Below, in pieces: positions 24,301 through 38,184 of a stretch of 64,000 bases of DNA. The stretch is from Inia geoffrensis. Taxonomy: Eukaryota; Chordata; Mammalia; Artiodactyla; Iniidae. Location of the stretch: NCBI GenBank assembly GCA_036417435.1, contig JAZAQT010000784.1:1-64000 (forward strand), given 5' to 3'. How positions within the stretch are numbered: the first letter of the stretch is position 1; each line of letters starts with the position of its first letter. A program made the position numbers and the translations under genes. A model generated the notes under the pieces. That model was not told the origin of the DNA and searched no databases. It was given only the letters and a program-made list of their open reading frames with translations.

Positions 24301-26036
24301 AGTCCTTGTGTTTTCTTTATGAAATTTATTTTTATAAGGGGATTTAGCTTATTGACACTGCTGTCTGTATGCTTCTGTACACAAATGATTTTCTTATGGA
24401 GACGTATAAATGTATGGGTTTTAATTTTCTTCCTAGTCAGGTATATTCCTAGGTTTTGAATACGGGGTGTTGAGTCCATTTGGTTGAGCAATGAGTAGGT
24501 CTTGTCCAATATATATTTGGCTTATGAATGGTATCTGTCCTAATGTCAACCTCTGGTTTTATGCAGCCTCCCCAGTCTACTTTCCCCTTAAGCAAGCCTA
24601 AGTTTCTTTTGTAAATGTGAGACTCTGTTGTGTTTTGTAATGCAGTTCACACGTAGCCGTGTTTACATTTCCGGTATTAGTGATACCTTATGATGTTTCT
24701 TTTTCTGTGTGACTTAATTTCACTTAGAATCATCATAACTAAATCCTCTCATTATGCTGCTACTGGTCTGTTGCCATTGATTTCATTGTTGAGTGGTATT
24801 ACATTGTAGGGATGTACCACAACTTCTATATCCATTTTTCTATTTCTGGGCTATTAAAGTTGTACCATAATCAAGGATCCCGTACACAGAGCAGCCCCAA
24901 ACTTTGGTGTGGCTGTGTCTTTTTCATTTAAATTTTCCGAATCTATAGCACCATAAGTGGAAGTGCCCTAGGCTCTCTAGCTTGGTTTTTCCTTTGTTCC
25001 AGGAAATACCATCCACTTCTCCAGAGTGGCTGTTGGCAATTTACATCTCGCCCATCAGCATAACAAGGCTGCCGGTTCTCCATGGCCTGTCCTGCCTCTC
25101 TGGATTTTACACTTTTTTCGGACGGCCCTTTGGATCGGTGGGAAGTGAGACTGCCTTGTCGTGCGGATTTCCATTGCAGGCTTACTTGGTTGGCCAAAAA
25201 GTGTGTATGCGTTTTTTCCTGAATATATTCAGGAAAAAACGCATACGCCCTTTTTGGCCAAGTGCATCACTGTCGAACTGCTGCCTCTTTTCCTACGCTT
25301 TCAGAGCAATTCTTATCTACCCCCTGATATATGTTTTCTGCAATTCTGTGTCGCTTTCAAGTCCTCTTCACAGCCTTCCTTCAATAAATTTTTGGATGAT
25401 AGGGGTCCTTTGGAACTCTGCAGGATTGTGAGTTACAGCGCCAAAAATCTCCGTTTCTCAACTCGCTTTCTTGTGAGCTGACCGCAAACCCGAAAAATTG
25501 CTTCAGGCCCTTATCTCGTTCCGGCATGGCATCCGGAGCCTTTGGTGAATTCTTCTTCCTGTATGGAAATCAGAGTTCAATGTGCCCGTCCAAACACATC
25601 GAGTTAGCCGTTCATTCATTCTCCTTATTCCTGTTCATCTTCCACAGAAATTGCAAACTGTGCGAAACAAGAGGTCAAAGTCACTGACTCTTCAACTGGG
25701 GAGAATGTTAATATCGCATCTGGAACGGCGAACTCGAGTACCAGGGAGCTAAAATGGTGATGAGTTTTCGAAATTTTGCCTGATCACTTCGTGGACCATA
25801 TTCTGGGTTTTCCATGCATATTTTAGCTGAAGGATAAATCCCTTAAACGTGGAGATTTGGGAATCGTGGAATGGGAAGCATGCACCATTACCTCAAAGTG
25901 TCTGCATTCCCTCACCAATAGTATCAGCCCCAAGTGTCCAGCCTTATCTCTCCCCCAGCTGTGGATGTAGAGGTCCTAAATCCAAGATTCCTCACAAGCC
26001 CTGAAGGACTTATTTAAGAGTTTCTCTCTATTTGAC
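24301..26036 (+). repeat. Monomer U15 (beta, last of the first alpha/beta run)
   Basis: 1,736 bp. Palindrome 25190-25261 has two left-arm mismatches (AAAAAGTGTGTATG), half of the alpha set, so it may be a recombinant between alpha and beta within the palindrome. The 3' end has TTAAACGTGGAG with GGGAATCGTGG. Confidence 0.9.
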
Positions 26037-27771
26037 AGTCCTTGTGTTTTCTTTTTCAAATTTATTTTTATAAGGAGATTTAGCTTATTTACACTGCTGT
26101 GTGTATGCTGCTGTACACAAATGATTTTCTTATGGAGACCTATAAATGTATGGGTTTTAATTTTCTTCATAGTCAGGTATATTCCTACGTTTTGAATACG
26201 GGGTGTTGAGTCCATTTAGTTGAGCAAGGAGTACCTCTTGTCTAATATATATTTGGCTTATGGAATGGTATCTGTCCTAATGTCAACCTCTGGTTTTATG
26301 CAGCCTCCCCACTCTCCTTTCCCCTTAAGCAACCATAAGTTTCTTTTGGAAATGTGAGACTCTGTTGTGTTTTGTAATGCAGTTCACACGTAGCCGTGTT
26401 TACATTCCCGGTATTAGTGATATCTAATGATGTTTCTTTTTCTGTGTGACTTATTTCACTTAGAATCATCGTAACTAAATCCACTCATTATGCTGCTACT
26501 GGTCTGTTGCCATTGATTTCATTGTTGAGTGATATTCCATTGTAGGGATGTACCACAACTTCTATATCCATTTTTCTCTTTCTGGGCTATTAAAGTTGTA
26601 CCATAGTCAAGTCTCCCGTACACAGAGCAGCCCCAAACTTTGGTGTGGCTGTGTCTTTTTCATTTAAATTTTCCGAATCTATAGCACCATAAGTGGAAGT
26701 GCCCTAGGCTCTCTAGCTTGGTTTTTTCTTTGTTCCAGGAAACACCATCCACTTCTCCAGAGTGGCTATTGGCAATTTATATCCAGCCCGTCAGCATAAC
26801 AAGGCTGCCGGTTCTCCAAGGCCTGTCCTGCCTCTCTGGATTTTACACTGTTTTCAGACGGCCCTTTGGATCGGTGGGAAGTGAGACTGCCTTGTAGTGC
26901 AGATTTCCATTGCAGGCTTGCTTGGTTTGCCAAAAAGGGCGTATGCGTTTTTTCCTGAATATATTCAGGAAAAAACGCATACGCCCTTTTTGGCCAAGTG
27001 CATCACTGTCGAACTGCTGCCTCTTTTCCTACTCTTTCAGAGCAATTCTTATCTACCCCCTGATATCTGTTTTCTGCAATTCTGCATTGCGTTCAAGTCC
27101 TCTTCACAGCCTTCCTTCAGTAAATTTTTGGATGATAGGGGTCATTTGGAACTCTGCAGGATTGTGAGTTACAGTGCCAAAAATCTCCTTTTCTCAACTC
27201 GCTTTCTTGTGAGCTGACCGCAAACCCGAAGAATTGCTTCAGGCCCTAATCTCGTTCCGGCATGGCACGCTGAGCCTTTGATGAATTCTTCTTCCTGTAG
27301 GGAAACCAGAGTTCAATGTGCCCTCCAAACACATCAAGTTAGCTGCTCATTCGTTCTCCTTCTTCCTGTTCATCTTCCACAGAAATTGTAAACTGTGCCA
27401 AACAAGAGGTCAAAGGCACTGACTCTCCAAGTGGGGAGAATGTTAATATTGCATCTGGAACGGCGAACTCGAGTACCAGGGGGCGAAAATGGCGATGAGT
27501 TTTAGAAATTTTGCCTGATCACTTCGTGGACCATATTCTGGGTTTTCCATGCATATTTTAGCTGAAGGATAAATCCCTTACACGTGGAGATTTGGGACCC
27601 GTGGAATGGGAACCATGCACCATTACCTCAAAGGGTCTGCATTCCCTCACCAATAGTATCAGCGCCAAGTGTCCAGCCTTATCTCTCCCACAGCTGTGGA
27701 TGTAGAGGTGGTAAATCCAAGATTCCTCACAAACCCTCAAGGACTTATTTAAGAATTTCTCTCTATTTGTC
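26037..27771 (+). repeat. Monomer U16 (transitional)
   Basis: 1,735 bp. BamHI site lost (CAAGTCTCCCG). Palindrome 26926-26997 has one mismatch (TTTGCC at the left end). It introduces GCCTTTGATGAATTC, which continues in family 2. Confidence 0.92.
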
Positions 27772-29504
27772 AGTCCTTGTGTTTTCTTTTTCAAATTTAT
27801 TTTTATAAGGGGATTTAGCTTATTGACACTGCTGTGTGTATGCTGCTGTACACAAATGATTTTCTTATGGAGACCTATAAATGTATGGGTTTTAAGTTTC
27901 TTCATAGTCAGGTATATTCCTAGGTTTTGAATACGGGGTGTTGAGTCCATTTGGTTGAGCAAGGAGTAGCTCTTGTCTAATATATATTTGGCTTATGGAA
28001 TGGTATCTGTCCTAATGTCAACCTCTGGTTTTATGCAGCCTCCCCACTCTCCTTTCCCCTTAAGCAAGCATAAGTTTCTTTTGTAAATGTGAGACTCTGT
28101 TGTGTTTTGTAATGCAGTTCACACGTAGCCGTGTTTACATTCCCGGTATTAGTGATATCTAATGATGTTTCTTTTTCTGTGTGACTTATTTCACTTAGAA
28201 TCATCGTAACTAAATCCACTCATTATGCTGCTACTGGTCTGTTGCCATTGATTTCATTGTTGAGTGATATTCCATTGTAGGGATGTACCACAACTTCTAT
28301 ATCCATTTTTCTCTTTCTGGGCTATTAAAGTTGTACCATAGTCAAGGCTCCCGTACACAGAGCAGCCCCAAACTTTGGTGTGGCTGTGTCTTTTTCATTT
28401 AAATTTTCCGAATCTATAGCACCATAAGTGGAAGTGCCCTAGGCTCTCTAGCTTGGTTTTTTCTTTGTTCCAGGAAACACCATCCACTTCTCCAGAGTGG
28501 CTGTTGGCAATTTACATCCCGCCCATCAGCATAACAAGGCTGCCGGTTCTCCAAGGCCTGTCCTGCCTCTCTGGATTTTACACTTTTTTCAGAAGGCCCT
28601 TTGGATCGGTGGGAAGTGAGACTGCCTTGTAGGGCAGATTTCCATTGCAGGCTTGCTTGGTTGGCCAAAAAGGGCGTATGCGTTTTTTCCTGAATATATT
28701 CAGGAAAAAATGCATACGCCCTTTTTGGCCAAGTGCATCACTGTCGAACTGCTGCCTCTTTTCCTACGCTTTCAGAGCAATTCTTATCTGCCCCCTGATA
28801 TCTGTTTTCTGCAATTCTGCGTCGCGTTCAAGTCCTCTTCACAGCCTTCCTTCAATAAATTTTTGGATGATAGGGGTCATTTGGAACTCTGCAGGATTGT
28901 GAGTTACAGTGCCAAAAATCTTTTCTCAACTCGCTTTCTTGTGAGCTGACCGCAAACCCGAAGAATTGCTTCAGGCCCTAATCTCGTTCCGGCATGGCAC
29001 GCTGAGCCTTTGATGAATTCTTCTTCCTGTAGGGAAATCAGAGTTCAATGTGCCCGTCCAAACACATCAAGTTAGCTGCTCATTCGTTCTCCTTCTTCCT
29101 GTTCATCTTCCACAGAAATTGCAAACTGTGCCAAACACGAGGTCAAAGGCACTGACTCTCCAAGTGGGGAGAATGTTAATATTGCATCTGGAACGGCGAA
29201 CTCGAGTACCAGGGGGCGAAAATGGCGATGAGTTTTAGAAATTTTGCCTGATCACTTCGTGGACCATATTCTGCGTTTTCCATGCATATTTTAGCTGAAG
29301 GATAAATCCCTTACACGTGGAGATTTGGGACCCGTGGAATGTGAACCATGCACCATTACCTCAAAGGGTCTGAATTCCCTCACCAATAGTATCAGCCCCA
29401 AGTGTCCATCCTTATCTCTCCCACAGCTGTGGATGTAGAGGTGGTAAATCCAAGATTCCTCACAAGCCCTGAAGGACTTATTTAAGAATTTCTCTCTATT
29501 TGAC
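27772..29504 (+). repeat. Monomer U17 (transitional)
   Basis: 1,733 bp. It lacks three bases in AAAAATCTTTTCTC near 28,918. Palindrome 28661-28732 has one right-arm mismatch, a CG to TG change (AAAATGCATACGCC). CAAGGCTCCCG replaces the BamHI site. Confidence 0.92.
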
Positions 29505-31239
29505 AGTCCTTGTGTTTTCTTTTTCAAATTTATTTTTATAAGTGGATTTGGCTTATTGACACTGCTGTGTGTATGCTGCTGTACACAAATGATTTTCTTA
29601 TGGAGACCTATAAATGTATGGGTTTTAATTTTCTTCATAGTCAGGTATATTCATAAGTTTTGAATACGGGGTGTTGAGTCCATTTGGTTGAGCAAGGAGT
29701 AGCTCTTGTCTAATATATATTTGGCTTATGGAATGGTATCTGTCCTAATGTCAACCTCTGGTTTTATGCAGCCTCCCCACTCTCCTTTCCCCTTAAGCAA
29801 GCATAAGTTTCTTTTGTAAATGTGAGACTCTCTTGTGTTTTGTAATGCAGTTCACACGTAGCCGTGTTTACATTCCCGGTATTAGTGATATCTTATGATG
29901 TTTCTTTTTCTGTGTGACTTATTTCACTTAGAATCATCGTAACTAAATCCACTCATTATGCTGCTACTGGTCTGTTGCCATTGATTTCATTGTTGAGTGA
30001 TATTCCATTGTAGGGATGTACCACAACTTCTATATCCATTTTTCTCTTTCTGGGCTATTAAAGTTGTACCATAGTCAAGGCTCCCGTACACAGAGCAGCC
30101 CCAAACTTTGGTGTGGCTGTGTCTTTTTCATTTAAATTTTCCGAATCTATAGCACCATAAGTGGAAGTGCCCTAGGCTCTCTAGCTTGTTTTTTTCTTTG
30201 TTCCAGGAAACACCATCCACTTCTCCAGAGTGGCTGTTGGCAATTTACATCCCGCCCATCAGCATAACAAGGCTGCCGGTTCTCCATGGCCTGTCCTGCC
30301 TCTCTGGATTTTACACTTTTTTCGGACGGCCCTTTGGATCGGTGGGAAGTGAGACTGCCTTGTAGTGCAGATTTCCATTGCAGGCTTGCTTGGTTGGCCA
30401 AAAAGGGCGTATGCGTTTTCTCCTGAATATAATCAGGAAAAAACGCATACGCCCTTTTTGGCCAAGTGCATCACTGTCGAACTGCTGCCTCTTTTCCTAC
30501 GCTTTCAGAGCAATTCTTATGTACCCCCTGATATTTGTTTTCTGCAATTCTGCGTCGCGTTCAAGTCCTCTTCACAGCCTTCCTTCAATAAATTTTTGGA
30601 TGATAGGGGTCATTTGGAACTCTGCAGGATTGTGAGTTACAGTGCCAAAAATCTCCTTTTCTCAACTCGCTTTCTTGTGAGCTGACCGCCAACCCGAAGA
30701 ATTGCTTCAGGCCCTAATCTCGTTCCGGCATGGCGTGCTGAGCCTTTGAAGAATTCTTCTTCCTGTAGGGAAATCAGAGTTCAATGTGCCCGTCCAAACA
30801 CATCAAGTTAGCTGCTCATTTGTTCTCCTTATTCCTGTTCATCTTCCACAGAAATTGCAAACTGTGCCAAACAAAAGGTCAAAGGCACTGACTCTCAAGT
30901 GGGGAGAGTGTTAATATTGCATCTGGAACGGCGAACTCGAGTACCAGGGTGCTAAAACGGCGCTGAGTTTTAGAAATTTTGCCTGATCACTTCGTGGACC
31001 ATATTCTGGGTTTTCCATGCATATTTTAGCTGAAGGATAAATCCCTTACACGTGGAGATTTGGGACCCGTGGAATGGGAACCATGCACCATTACCTCAAA
31101 GGGTCTGCATTCCCTCACCAATAGTATCAGCCCCAAGTGTCCAGCCTTATCTCTCCCACAGCTGTGGATGTAGAGGTGGTAAATCCAAGATTCCTCACAA
31201 GCCCTCAAGGACTTATTTAAGAATTTCTCTCTATTTGAC
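29505..31239 (+). repeat. Monomer U18 (transitional; donor-like for U30 and U33)
   Basis: 1,735 bp. Palindrome 30394-30465 has two mismatches (GTTTTCTCC; TAATC centre). 3' markers ACCGCCAACCCG, CATGGCGTGCTG, GGGGAGAGTGTTAAT and GCTAAAACGGCGCTGAG are shared only with U30 and U33. Confidence 0.92.
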
Positions 31240-32975
31240 AGTCCTTGTGTTTTCTTTTTCAAATTAATTTTTATAAGGGGATTTAGCTTATTTACACTGC
31301 TGTGTGTATGCTGCTGTACACAAATGATTTTCTTATGGAGACCTATAAATGTATGGGTTTTAATTTTCTTCATAGTCAGGTATATTCCTAAGTTTTGAAT
31401 ACGGGGTGTTGAGTCCATTTGGTTCAGCAAGGAGTAGCTCTTGTCTAATATATATTTGGCTTATGGAATGGTATCTGTCCTAATGTCAACCTCTGGTTTT
31501 ATGCAGCCTCCCCACTCTCCCTTCCCCTTAAGCAAGCATAAGTTTCTTTTGTAAATGTGAGACTCTGTTGTGTTTTGTAATGCAGTTCATACGTAGCCGT
31601 GTTTACATTCCCGGTATTAGTGATATCTTATGATGTTCCTTTTTCTGTGTGACTTATTTCACTTAGAATCATCATAACTAAATCCTCTCATTATGCTGCT
31701 ACTGGTCTGTTGCCTTTGATTTCATTGTTGAGTGATATTCCTTTGTAGGGATGTACCACAACTTCTATATCCATTTTTCTCTTTCTGGGCTATTAAAGTT
31801 GTGCCATAGTCAAGGCTCCCGTACACAGAGCAGCCCCAAACTTTGGTGTGGCTGTGTCTTTTTCATTTAAATTTTCCGTATCTATAGCACCATAAGTGGA
31901 AGTGCCCTAGGCTCTCTAGCTTGATTTTTTCTTTGTTCCAGGAAACACCATCCACTTCTCCAGAGTGGCTGTTGGCAATTTACATCCCGCCCATCAGCAT
32001 AACAAGGCTGCCAGTTCTCCATGGCCTGTCCTGCCTCTCTGGATTTTACACTTTTTTCGGTCGGCCCGTTGGATCGGTGGGAAGTGAGACTGCCTTGTAG
32101 TGCGGATTTCCATTGCAGGCTTGCTTGGTTGGCCAAAAAGGGCGTATGCGTTTTTTCCTGAATCTATTCAGGAAAAAACGCATACGCCCTTTTTGGCCAA
32201 GAGCATCACTGTCGAACTGCTGCCTCTTTTCCTACGCTTTCAGAGCAATTCTTATCTACCCCCTGATATCTGTTTTCTGCAATTCTGCTTCACGTTCAAG
32301 TCCTCTTCACAGCCTTCCTTCAATAAATTTTTGGATGATAGGGGTCATTTGGAACTCTGCAGGATTGTGAGTTACAGTGCCAAAAATCTCCTTTTCTCAA
32401 CTCGCTTTCTTGTGAGCTGACCGCAAACCCGAAGAATTGCTTCAGGCCCTAATCTCGTTCCAGCATGGCACGCTGAGCCTTTGATGAATTCTTCCTCCTG
32501 TAGGGAAATCAGTGTTCAATGTGCCCGTCCAAACACATCAAGTTAGCTGCTCATTCATTATCCTTATTCCTGTTCATCTTCCACAGAAATTGCAAACTGT
32601 GCCAAACAAGAGGTCAAAGGCACTGACTCTCCAAGTGGGGAGAATGTTAATATTGCATCTGGAACGGCGAACTCGAGTACCAGGGGGCTAAAATGGCGAT
32701 GAGATTTAGAAATTGTGCCTCATCACTTCGTGGACCATATTCTGGGTTTTCCATGCATATTTTAGCTGAAGGATAAATCCCTTACTCGTGGAGATTTGGG
32801 ACCCGTGGAATGGGAACCATGCACCATTACCTCAAAGGGTCTGCATTCCCTCACCAATAGTATCAGCCCCAAGTGTCCAGCCTTATCTCTCCCACAGCTG
32901 TGGATGTAGAGGTGGTAAATCCAAGATTCCTCACAAGCCCTCAAGGACTTATTTAAGAATTTCTCTCTATTTGAC
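31240..32975 (+). repeat. Monomer U19 (gamma, family 2)
   Basis: 1,736 bp. Gamma markers: GATGTTCCTTTTTCTG, TTGCCTTTGATTTC, TTGTGCCATAG. Palindrome 32129-32200 has the central mismatch. Closely matched by U31 and U34. Confidence 0.92.
32129..32200. repeat. 72-bp palindrome, gamma/delta variant with central mismatch (U19 copy)
   Basis: The centre reads GAATC/TATTC, so only the innermost pair is mismatched (35 of 36 pairs). All family-2 monomers carry it: U19-U25, U31 and U34-U37. It is followed by CCAAGAGCATC instead of CCAAGTGCATC, another family-2 marker. Confidence 0.95.
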
Positions 32976-34712
32976 AGTCCTTGTGTTTTCTTTTTCAAAT
33001 TTATTTTTATAAGGTGATTTAGCTTATTGACACTGCTGTGTGTATGCTGCTGTACACAAATGATTTTCTTATGGAGACCTATAAATGTATGGGTTTTAAT
33101 TTTCTTCATAGTCAGGTATATTCCTAAGTTTTGAATACGGGGTGTTGAGTCCATTTGGTTGAGCAAGGAGTAGCTCTTGTCTAATATATATTTGGCTTAT
33201 GGAATGGTATCTGTCCTAATGTCAACCTCTGGTTTTATGCAGCCTCCCCACTCTCCTTTCCCCTTAAGCAAGCATAAGTTTCTTTTTTAAATGTGAGACT
33301 CTCTTGTGTTTTGTAATGCAGTTCACACGTAGCCGTGTTTACATTCCCGGTATTAGTGATATCTTATGATGTTTTGTTTTTCTGTGTGACTTATTTCACT
33401 TAGAATCATCGTAACTAAATCCACTCATTATGCTGCTACTGGTCTGTTGCCATTGATTTCATTGTTGAGTGATATTCCATTGTAGGGATGTACCACAACT
33501 TCTATATCCATTTTTCTCTTTCTGGGCTATTAAAGTTGTACCATAGTCAAGGCTCCGGTACACAGAGCAGCCCCAAACTATGGTGTGGCTGTGTCTTTTT
33601 CATTTAAATTTTCCGAATCTATAGCACCATAAGTGGAAGTGCCCTAGGCTCTCTAGCTTGATTTTTTCTTTGTTCCAGGAAACACCATCCACTTCTCCAG
33701 AGTGGCTGTTGGCAATTTACATCCCGCCCATCAGCATAACAAGGCTGCCGGTTCTCCATGGCCTGTCCTGCCTCTCTGGATTTTACACTTTTTTCGGACG
33801 ACCCGTTGGATCGGTGGGAAGTGAGACTGCCTTGTAGTGCGGATTTCCATTGCAGGCTTGCTTGGTTGGCCAAAAAGGGCGTATGCGTTTTTTCCTGAAT
33901 CTATTCAGGAAAAAACGCATACGCCCTTTTTGGCCAAGAGCATCACTGTCGAACTGCTGCCTCTTTTCCTACGCTTTCAGAGCAATTCTTATCTACCCCC
34001 TGATATCTGTTTTCTGCAATTCTGCTTCACGTTCAAGTCCTCTTCACAGCCTTCCTTCAATAAATTTTTGGATGATAGGGGTCATTTGGAACTCTGCAGG
34101 ATTGTGAGTTACAGTGCCAAAAATCTCCTTTTCTCAACTCGCTTTCTTGTGAGCTGACCGCAAACCCGAAGAATTGCTTCAGGCCCTAATCTCGTTCCGG
34201 CATGGCACGCTGAGCCTTTGATGAATTCTTCCTCCTGTAGGGAAATCAGTGTTCAATGTGCCCGTCCAAACACATCAAGTTAGCTGCTCATTCATTATCC
34301 TTATTCCTGTTCATCTTCCACAGAAATTGCAAACTGTGCCAAACAAGAGGTCAAAGGCACTGACTCTCCAAGTGGGGAGAATGTTAATATTGCATCTGGA
34401 ACGGCGAACTCGAGTACCAGGGGGCTAAAATGGCGATGAGTTTTAGAAATTGTGCCTCATCACTTCGTGGACCATATTCTGGGTTTTCCATGCATATTTT
34501 AGCTGAAGGATAAATCCCTTACACGTGGAGATTTGGGACCCGTGGAATGGGAACCATGCACCATTATCTCAAAGGGTCTGCATTCCCTCACCAATAGTAT
34601 CAGCCCCAAGTGTCCAGCCTTATCTCTCCCACAGCTGTGGATGTAGAGGTGGTAAATCCAAGATTCCTCACAAGCCCTCAAGGACTTATTTAAGAATTTC
34701 TCTCTATTTGAC
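32976..34712 (+). repeat. Monomer U20 (delta, family 2)
   Basis: 1,737 bp. Carries GATGTTTTGTTTTTCTG near 33,370 and GGCTCCGGTACAC near 33,551, both shared only with U35. Palindrome 33866-33937. Confidence 0.92.
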
Positions 34713-36448
34713 AGTCCTTGTGTTTTCTTTTTCAAATTTATTTTTATAAGGGGATTTAGCTTATTGACACTGCTGTGTGTATGCTGCTGTACACAAATGA
34801 TTTTCTTATGGAGACCTATAAATGTATGGGTTTTAATTTTCTTCATAGTCAGGTATATTCCTAAGTTTTGAATACGGGGTGTTGAGTCCATTTGGTTCAG
34901 CAAGGAGTAGCTCTTGTCTAATATATATTTGGCTTATGGAATGGTATCTGTCCTAATGTCAACCTCTGGTTTTATGCAGCCTCCCCACTCTCCTTTCCCC
35001 TTAAGCAAGCATAAGTTTCTTTTGTAAATGTGAGACTCTCTTGTGTTTTGTAATGCAGTTCACACGTAGCCGTGTTTACATTCCCGGTATTAGTGATATC
35101 TTATGATGTTCCTTTTTCTGTGTGACTTATTTCACTTAGAATCATCATAACTAAATCCTCTCATTATGCTGCTACTGGTCTGTTGCCTTTGATTTCATTG
35201 TTGAGTGATATTCCTTTGTAGGGATGTACCACAACTTCTATATCCATTTTTCTCTTTCTGGGCTATTAAAGTTGTGCCATAGTCAAGGCTCCCGTACACA
35301 GAGCAGCCCCAAACTTTGGTGTGGCTGTGTCTTTTTCATTTAAATTTTCCGTATCTATAGCAACATAAGTGGAAGTGCCCTAGGCTCTCTAGCTTGATTT
35401 TTTCTTTGTTCCAGGAAACACCATCCACTTCTCCAGAGTGGCTGTTGGCAATTTACATCCCGCCCATCAGCATAACAAGGCTGCCGGTTCTCCATGGCCT
35501 GTCCTGCCTCTCTGGATTTTACACGTTTTTCGGACAACCCGTTGGATCGGTGGGAAGTGAGACTGCCTTGTAGTGCGGATTTCCATTGCAGGCTTGCTTG
35601 GTTGGCCAAAAAGGGCGTATGCGTTTTTTCCTGAATCTATTCAGGAAAAAACGCATACGCCCTTTTTGGCCAAGAGCATCACTGTCGAGCTGCTGCCTCT
35701 TTTCCTACGCTTTCAGAGCAATTCTTATCTACCCCCTGATATCTGTTTTCTGCAATTCTGCTTCACGTTCAAGTCCTCTTCACAGCCTTCCTTCAATAAA
35801 TTTTTGGATGATAGAGGTCATTTGGAACTCTGCAGGATTGTGAGTTACAGTGCCAAAAATCTCCTTTTCTCAACTCGCTTTCTTGTGAGCTGACCGCAAA
35901 CCCGAAGAATTGCTTCAGGCCCTAATCTCGTTCCGGCATGGCACGCTGAGCCTTTGATGAATTCTTCCTCCTGTAGGGAAATCAGTGTTCAATGTGCCCG
36001 TCCAAACACATCAAGTTAGCTGCTCATTCATTATCCTTATTCCTGTTCATCTTCCACAGAAATTGCAAACTGTGCCAAACAAGAGGTCAAAGGCACTGAC
36101 TCTCCAAGTGGGGAGAATGTTAATATTGCATCTGGAACGGCGAACTCGAGTACCAGGGGGCTAAAATGGCGATGAGTTTTAGAAATTGTGCCTCATCACT
36201 TCGTGGACCATATTCTGGGTTTTCCATGCATATTTTAGCTGAAGGATAAATCCCTTACACGTGGAGATTTGGGACCCGTGGAATGGGAACCATGCACCAT
36301 TACCTCAAAGGGTCTGCATTCCCTCACCAATAGTATCAGCCCCAAGTGTCCAGCCTTATCTCTCCCACAGCTGTGGATGTAGAGGTGGTAAATCCAAGAT
36401 TCCTCACAAGCCCTCAAGGACTTATTTAAGAATTTCTCTCTATTTGAC
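34713..36448 (+). repeat. Monomer U21 (gamma, family 2)
   Basis: 1,736 bp. Marker ACACGTTTTTCGGACAACCC near 35,521, shared with U23 and U36. Palindrome 35602-35673, followed by GTCGAGCTGCTG. Confidence 0.92.
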
Positions 36449-38184
36449 AGTCCTTGTGTTTTCTTTTTCAAATTTATTTTTATAAGGGGATTTAGCTTAT
36501 TGACACTGCTGTGTGTATGCTGCTGTACACAAATGATTTTCTTATGGAGACCTATAAATGTATGGGTTTTAATTTTCTTCATAGTCAGGTATATTCCTAA
36601 GTTTTGAATACGGGGTGTTGAGTCCATTTGGTTGAGCAAGGAGTAGCTCTTGTCTAATATATATTTGGCTTATGGAATGGTATCTGTCCTAATGTCAACC
36701 TCTGGTTTTATGCAGCCTCCCCACTCTCCTTTCCCCTTAAGCAAGCATAAGTTTCTTTTTTAAATGTGAGACTCTCTTGTGTTTTGTAATGCAGTTCACA
36801 CGTAGCCGTGTTTACATTCCCGGTATTAGTGATATCTTATGATGTTTCTTTTTCTGTGTGACTTATTTCACTTAGAATCATCGTAACTAAATCCACTCAT
36901 TATGCTGCTACTGGTCTGTTGCCATTGATTTCATTGTTGAGTGATATTCCATTGTAGGGATGTACCACAACTTCTATATCCATTTTTCTCTTTCTGGGCT
37001 ATTTAAGTTGTACCATAGTCAAGGCTCCCGTACACAGAGCAGCCCCAAACTTTGGTGTGGCTGTGTCTTTTTCATTTAAATTTTCCGTATCTATAGCACC
37101 ATAAGTGGAAGTGCCCTAGGCTCTCTAGCTTGATTTTTTCTTTGTTCCAGGAAACACCATCCACTTCTCCAGAGTGGCTGTTGGCAATTTACATCCCGCC
37201 CATCAGCATAACAAGGCTGCCGGTTCTCCATGGCCTGTCCTGCCTCTCTGGATTTTACACTTTTTTCGGACGGCCCGTTGGATCGGTGGGAAGTGAGACT
37301 GCCTTGTAGTGCGGATTTCCATTGCAGGCTTGCTTGGTTGGCCAAAAAGGGCGTATGCGTTTTTTCCTGAATCTATTCAGGAAAAAACGCATACGCCCTT
37401 TTTGGCCAAGAGCATCACTGTCGAGCTGCTGCCTCTTTTCCTACGCTTTCAGAGCAATTCTTATCTACCCCCTGATATCTGTTTTCTGCAATTCTGCTTC
37501 ACGTTCAAGTCCTCTTCACAGCCTTCCTTCAATAAATTTTTGGATGATAGAAGTCATTTGGAACTCTGCAGGATTGTGAGTTACAGTGCCAAAAATCTCC
37601 TTTTCTCAACTCGCTTTCTTGTGAGCTGACCGCAAACCCGAAGAATTGCTTCAGGCCCTAATCTCGTTCCGGCATGGCACGCTGAGCCTTTGATGAATTC
37701 TTCCTCCTGTAGGGAAATCAGTGTTCAATGTGCCCGTCCAAACACATCAAGTTAGCTGCTCATTCATTATCCTTATTCCTGTTCATCTTCCACAGAAATT
37801 GCAAACTGTGCCAAACAAGAGGTCAAAGGCACTGACTCTCCAAGTGGGGAGAATGTTAATATTGCATCTGGAACGGCGAACTCGAGTACCAGGGGGCTAA
37901 AATGGCGATGAGTTTTAGAAATTGTGCCTCATCACTTCGTGGACCATATTCTGGGTTTTCCATGCATATTTTAGCTGAAGGATAAATCCCTTACACGTGG
38001 AGATTTGGGACCCGTGGAATGGGAACCATGCACCATTACCTCAAAGGGTCTGCATTCCCTCACCAATAGTATCAGCCCGAAGTGTCCAGCCTTATCTCTC
38101 CCACAGCTGTGGATGTAGAGGTGGTAAATCCAAGATTCCTCACAAGCCCTCAAGGACTTATTTAAGAATTTCTCTCTATTTGAC
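36449..38184 (+). repeat. Monomer U22 (delta, family 2)
   Basis: 1,736 bp. Markers GGCTATTTAAGTTG near 36,999 and GATAGAAGTCATTTGG near 37,547; the latter recurs only in U36. Palindrome 37338-37409. Confidence 0.92.
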
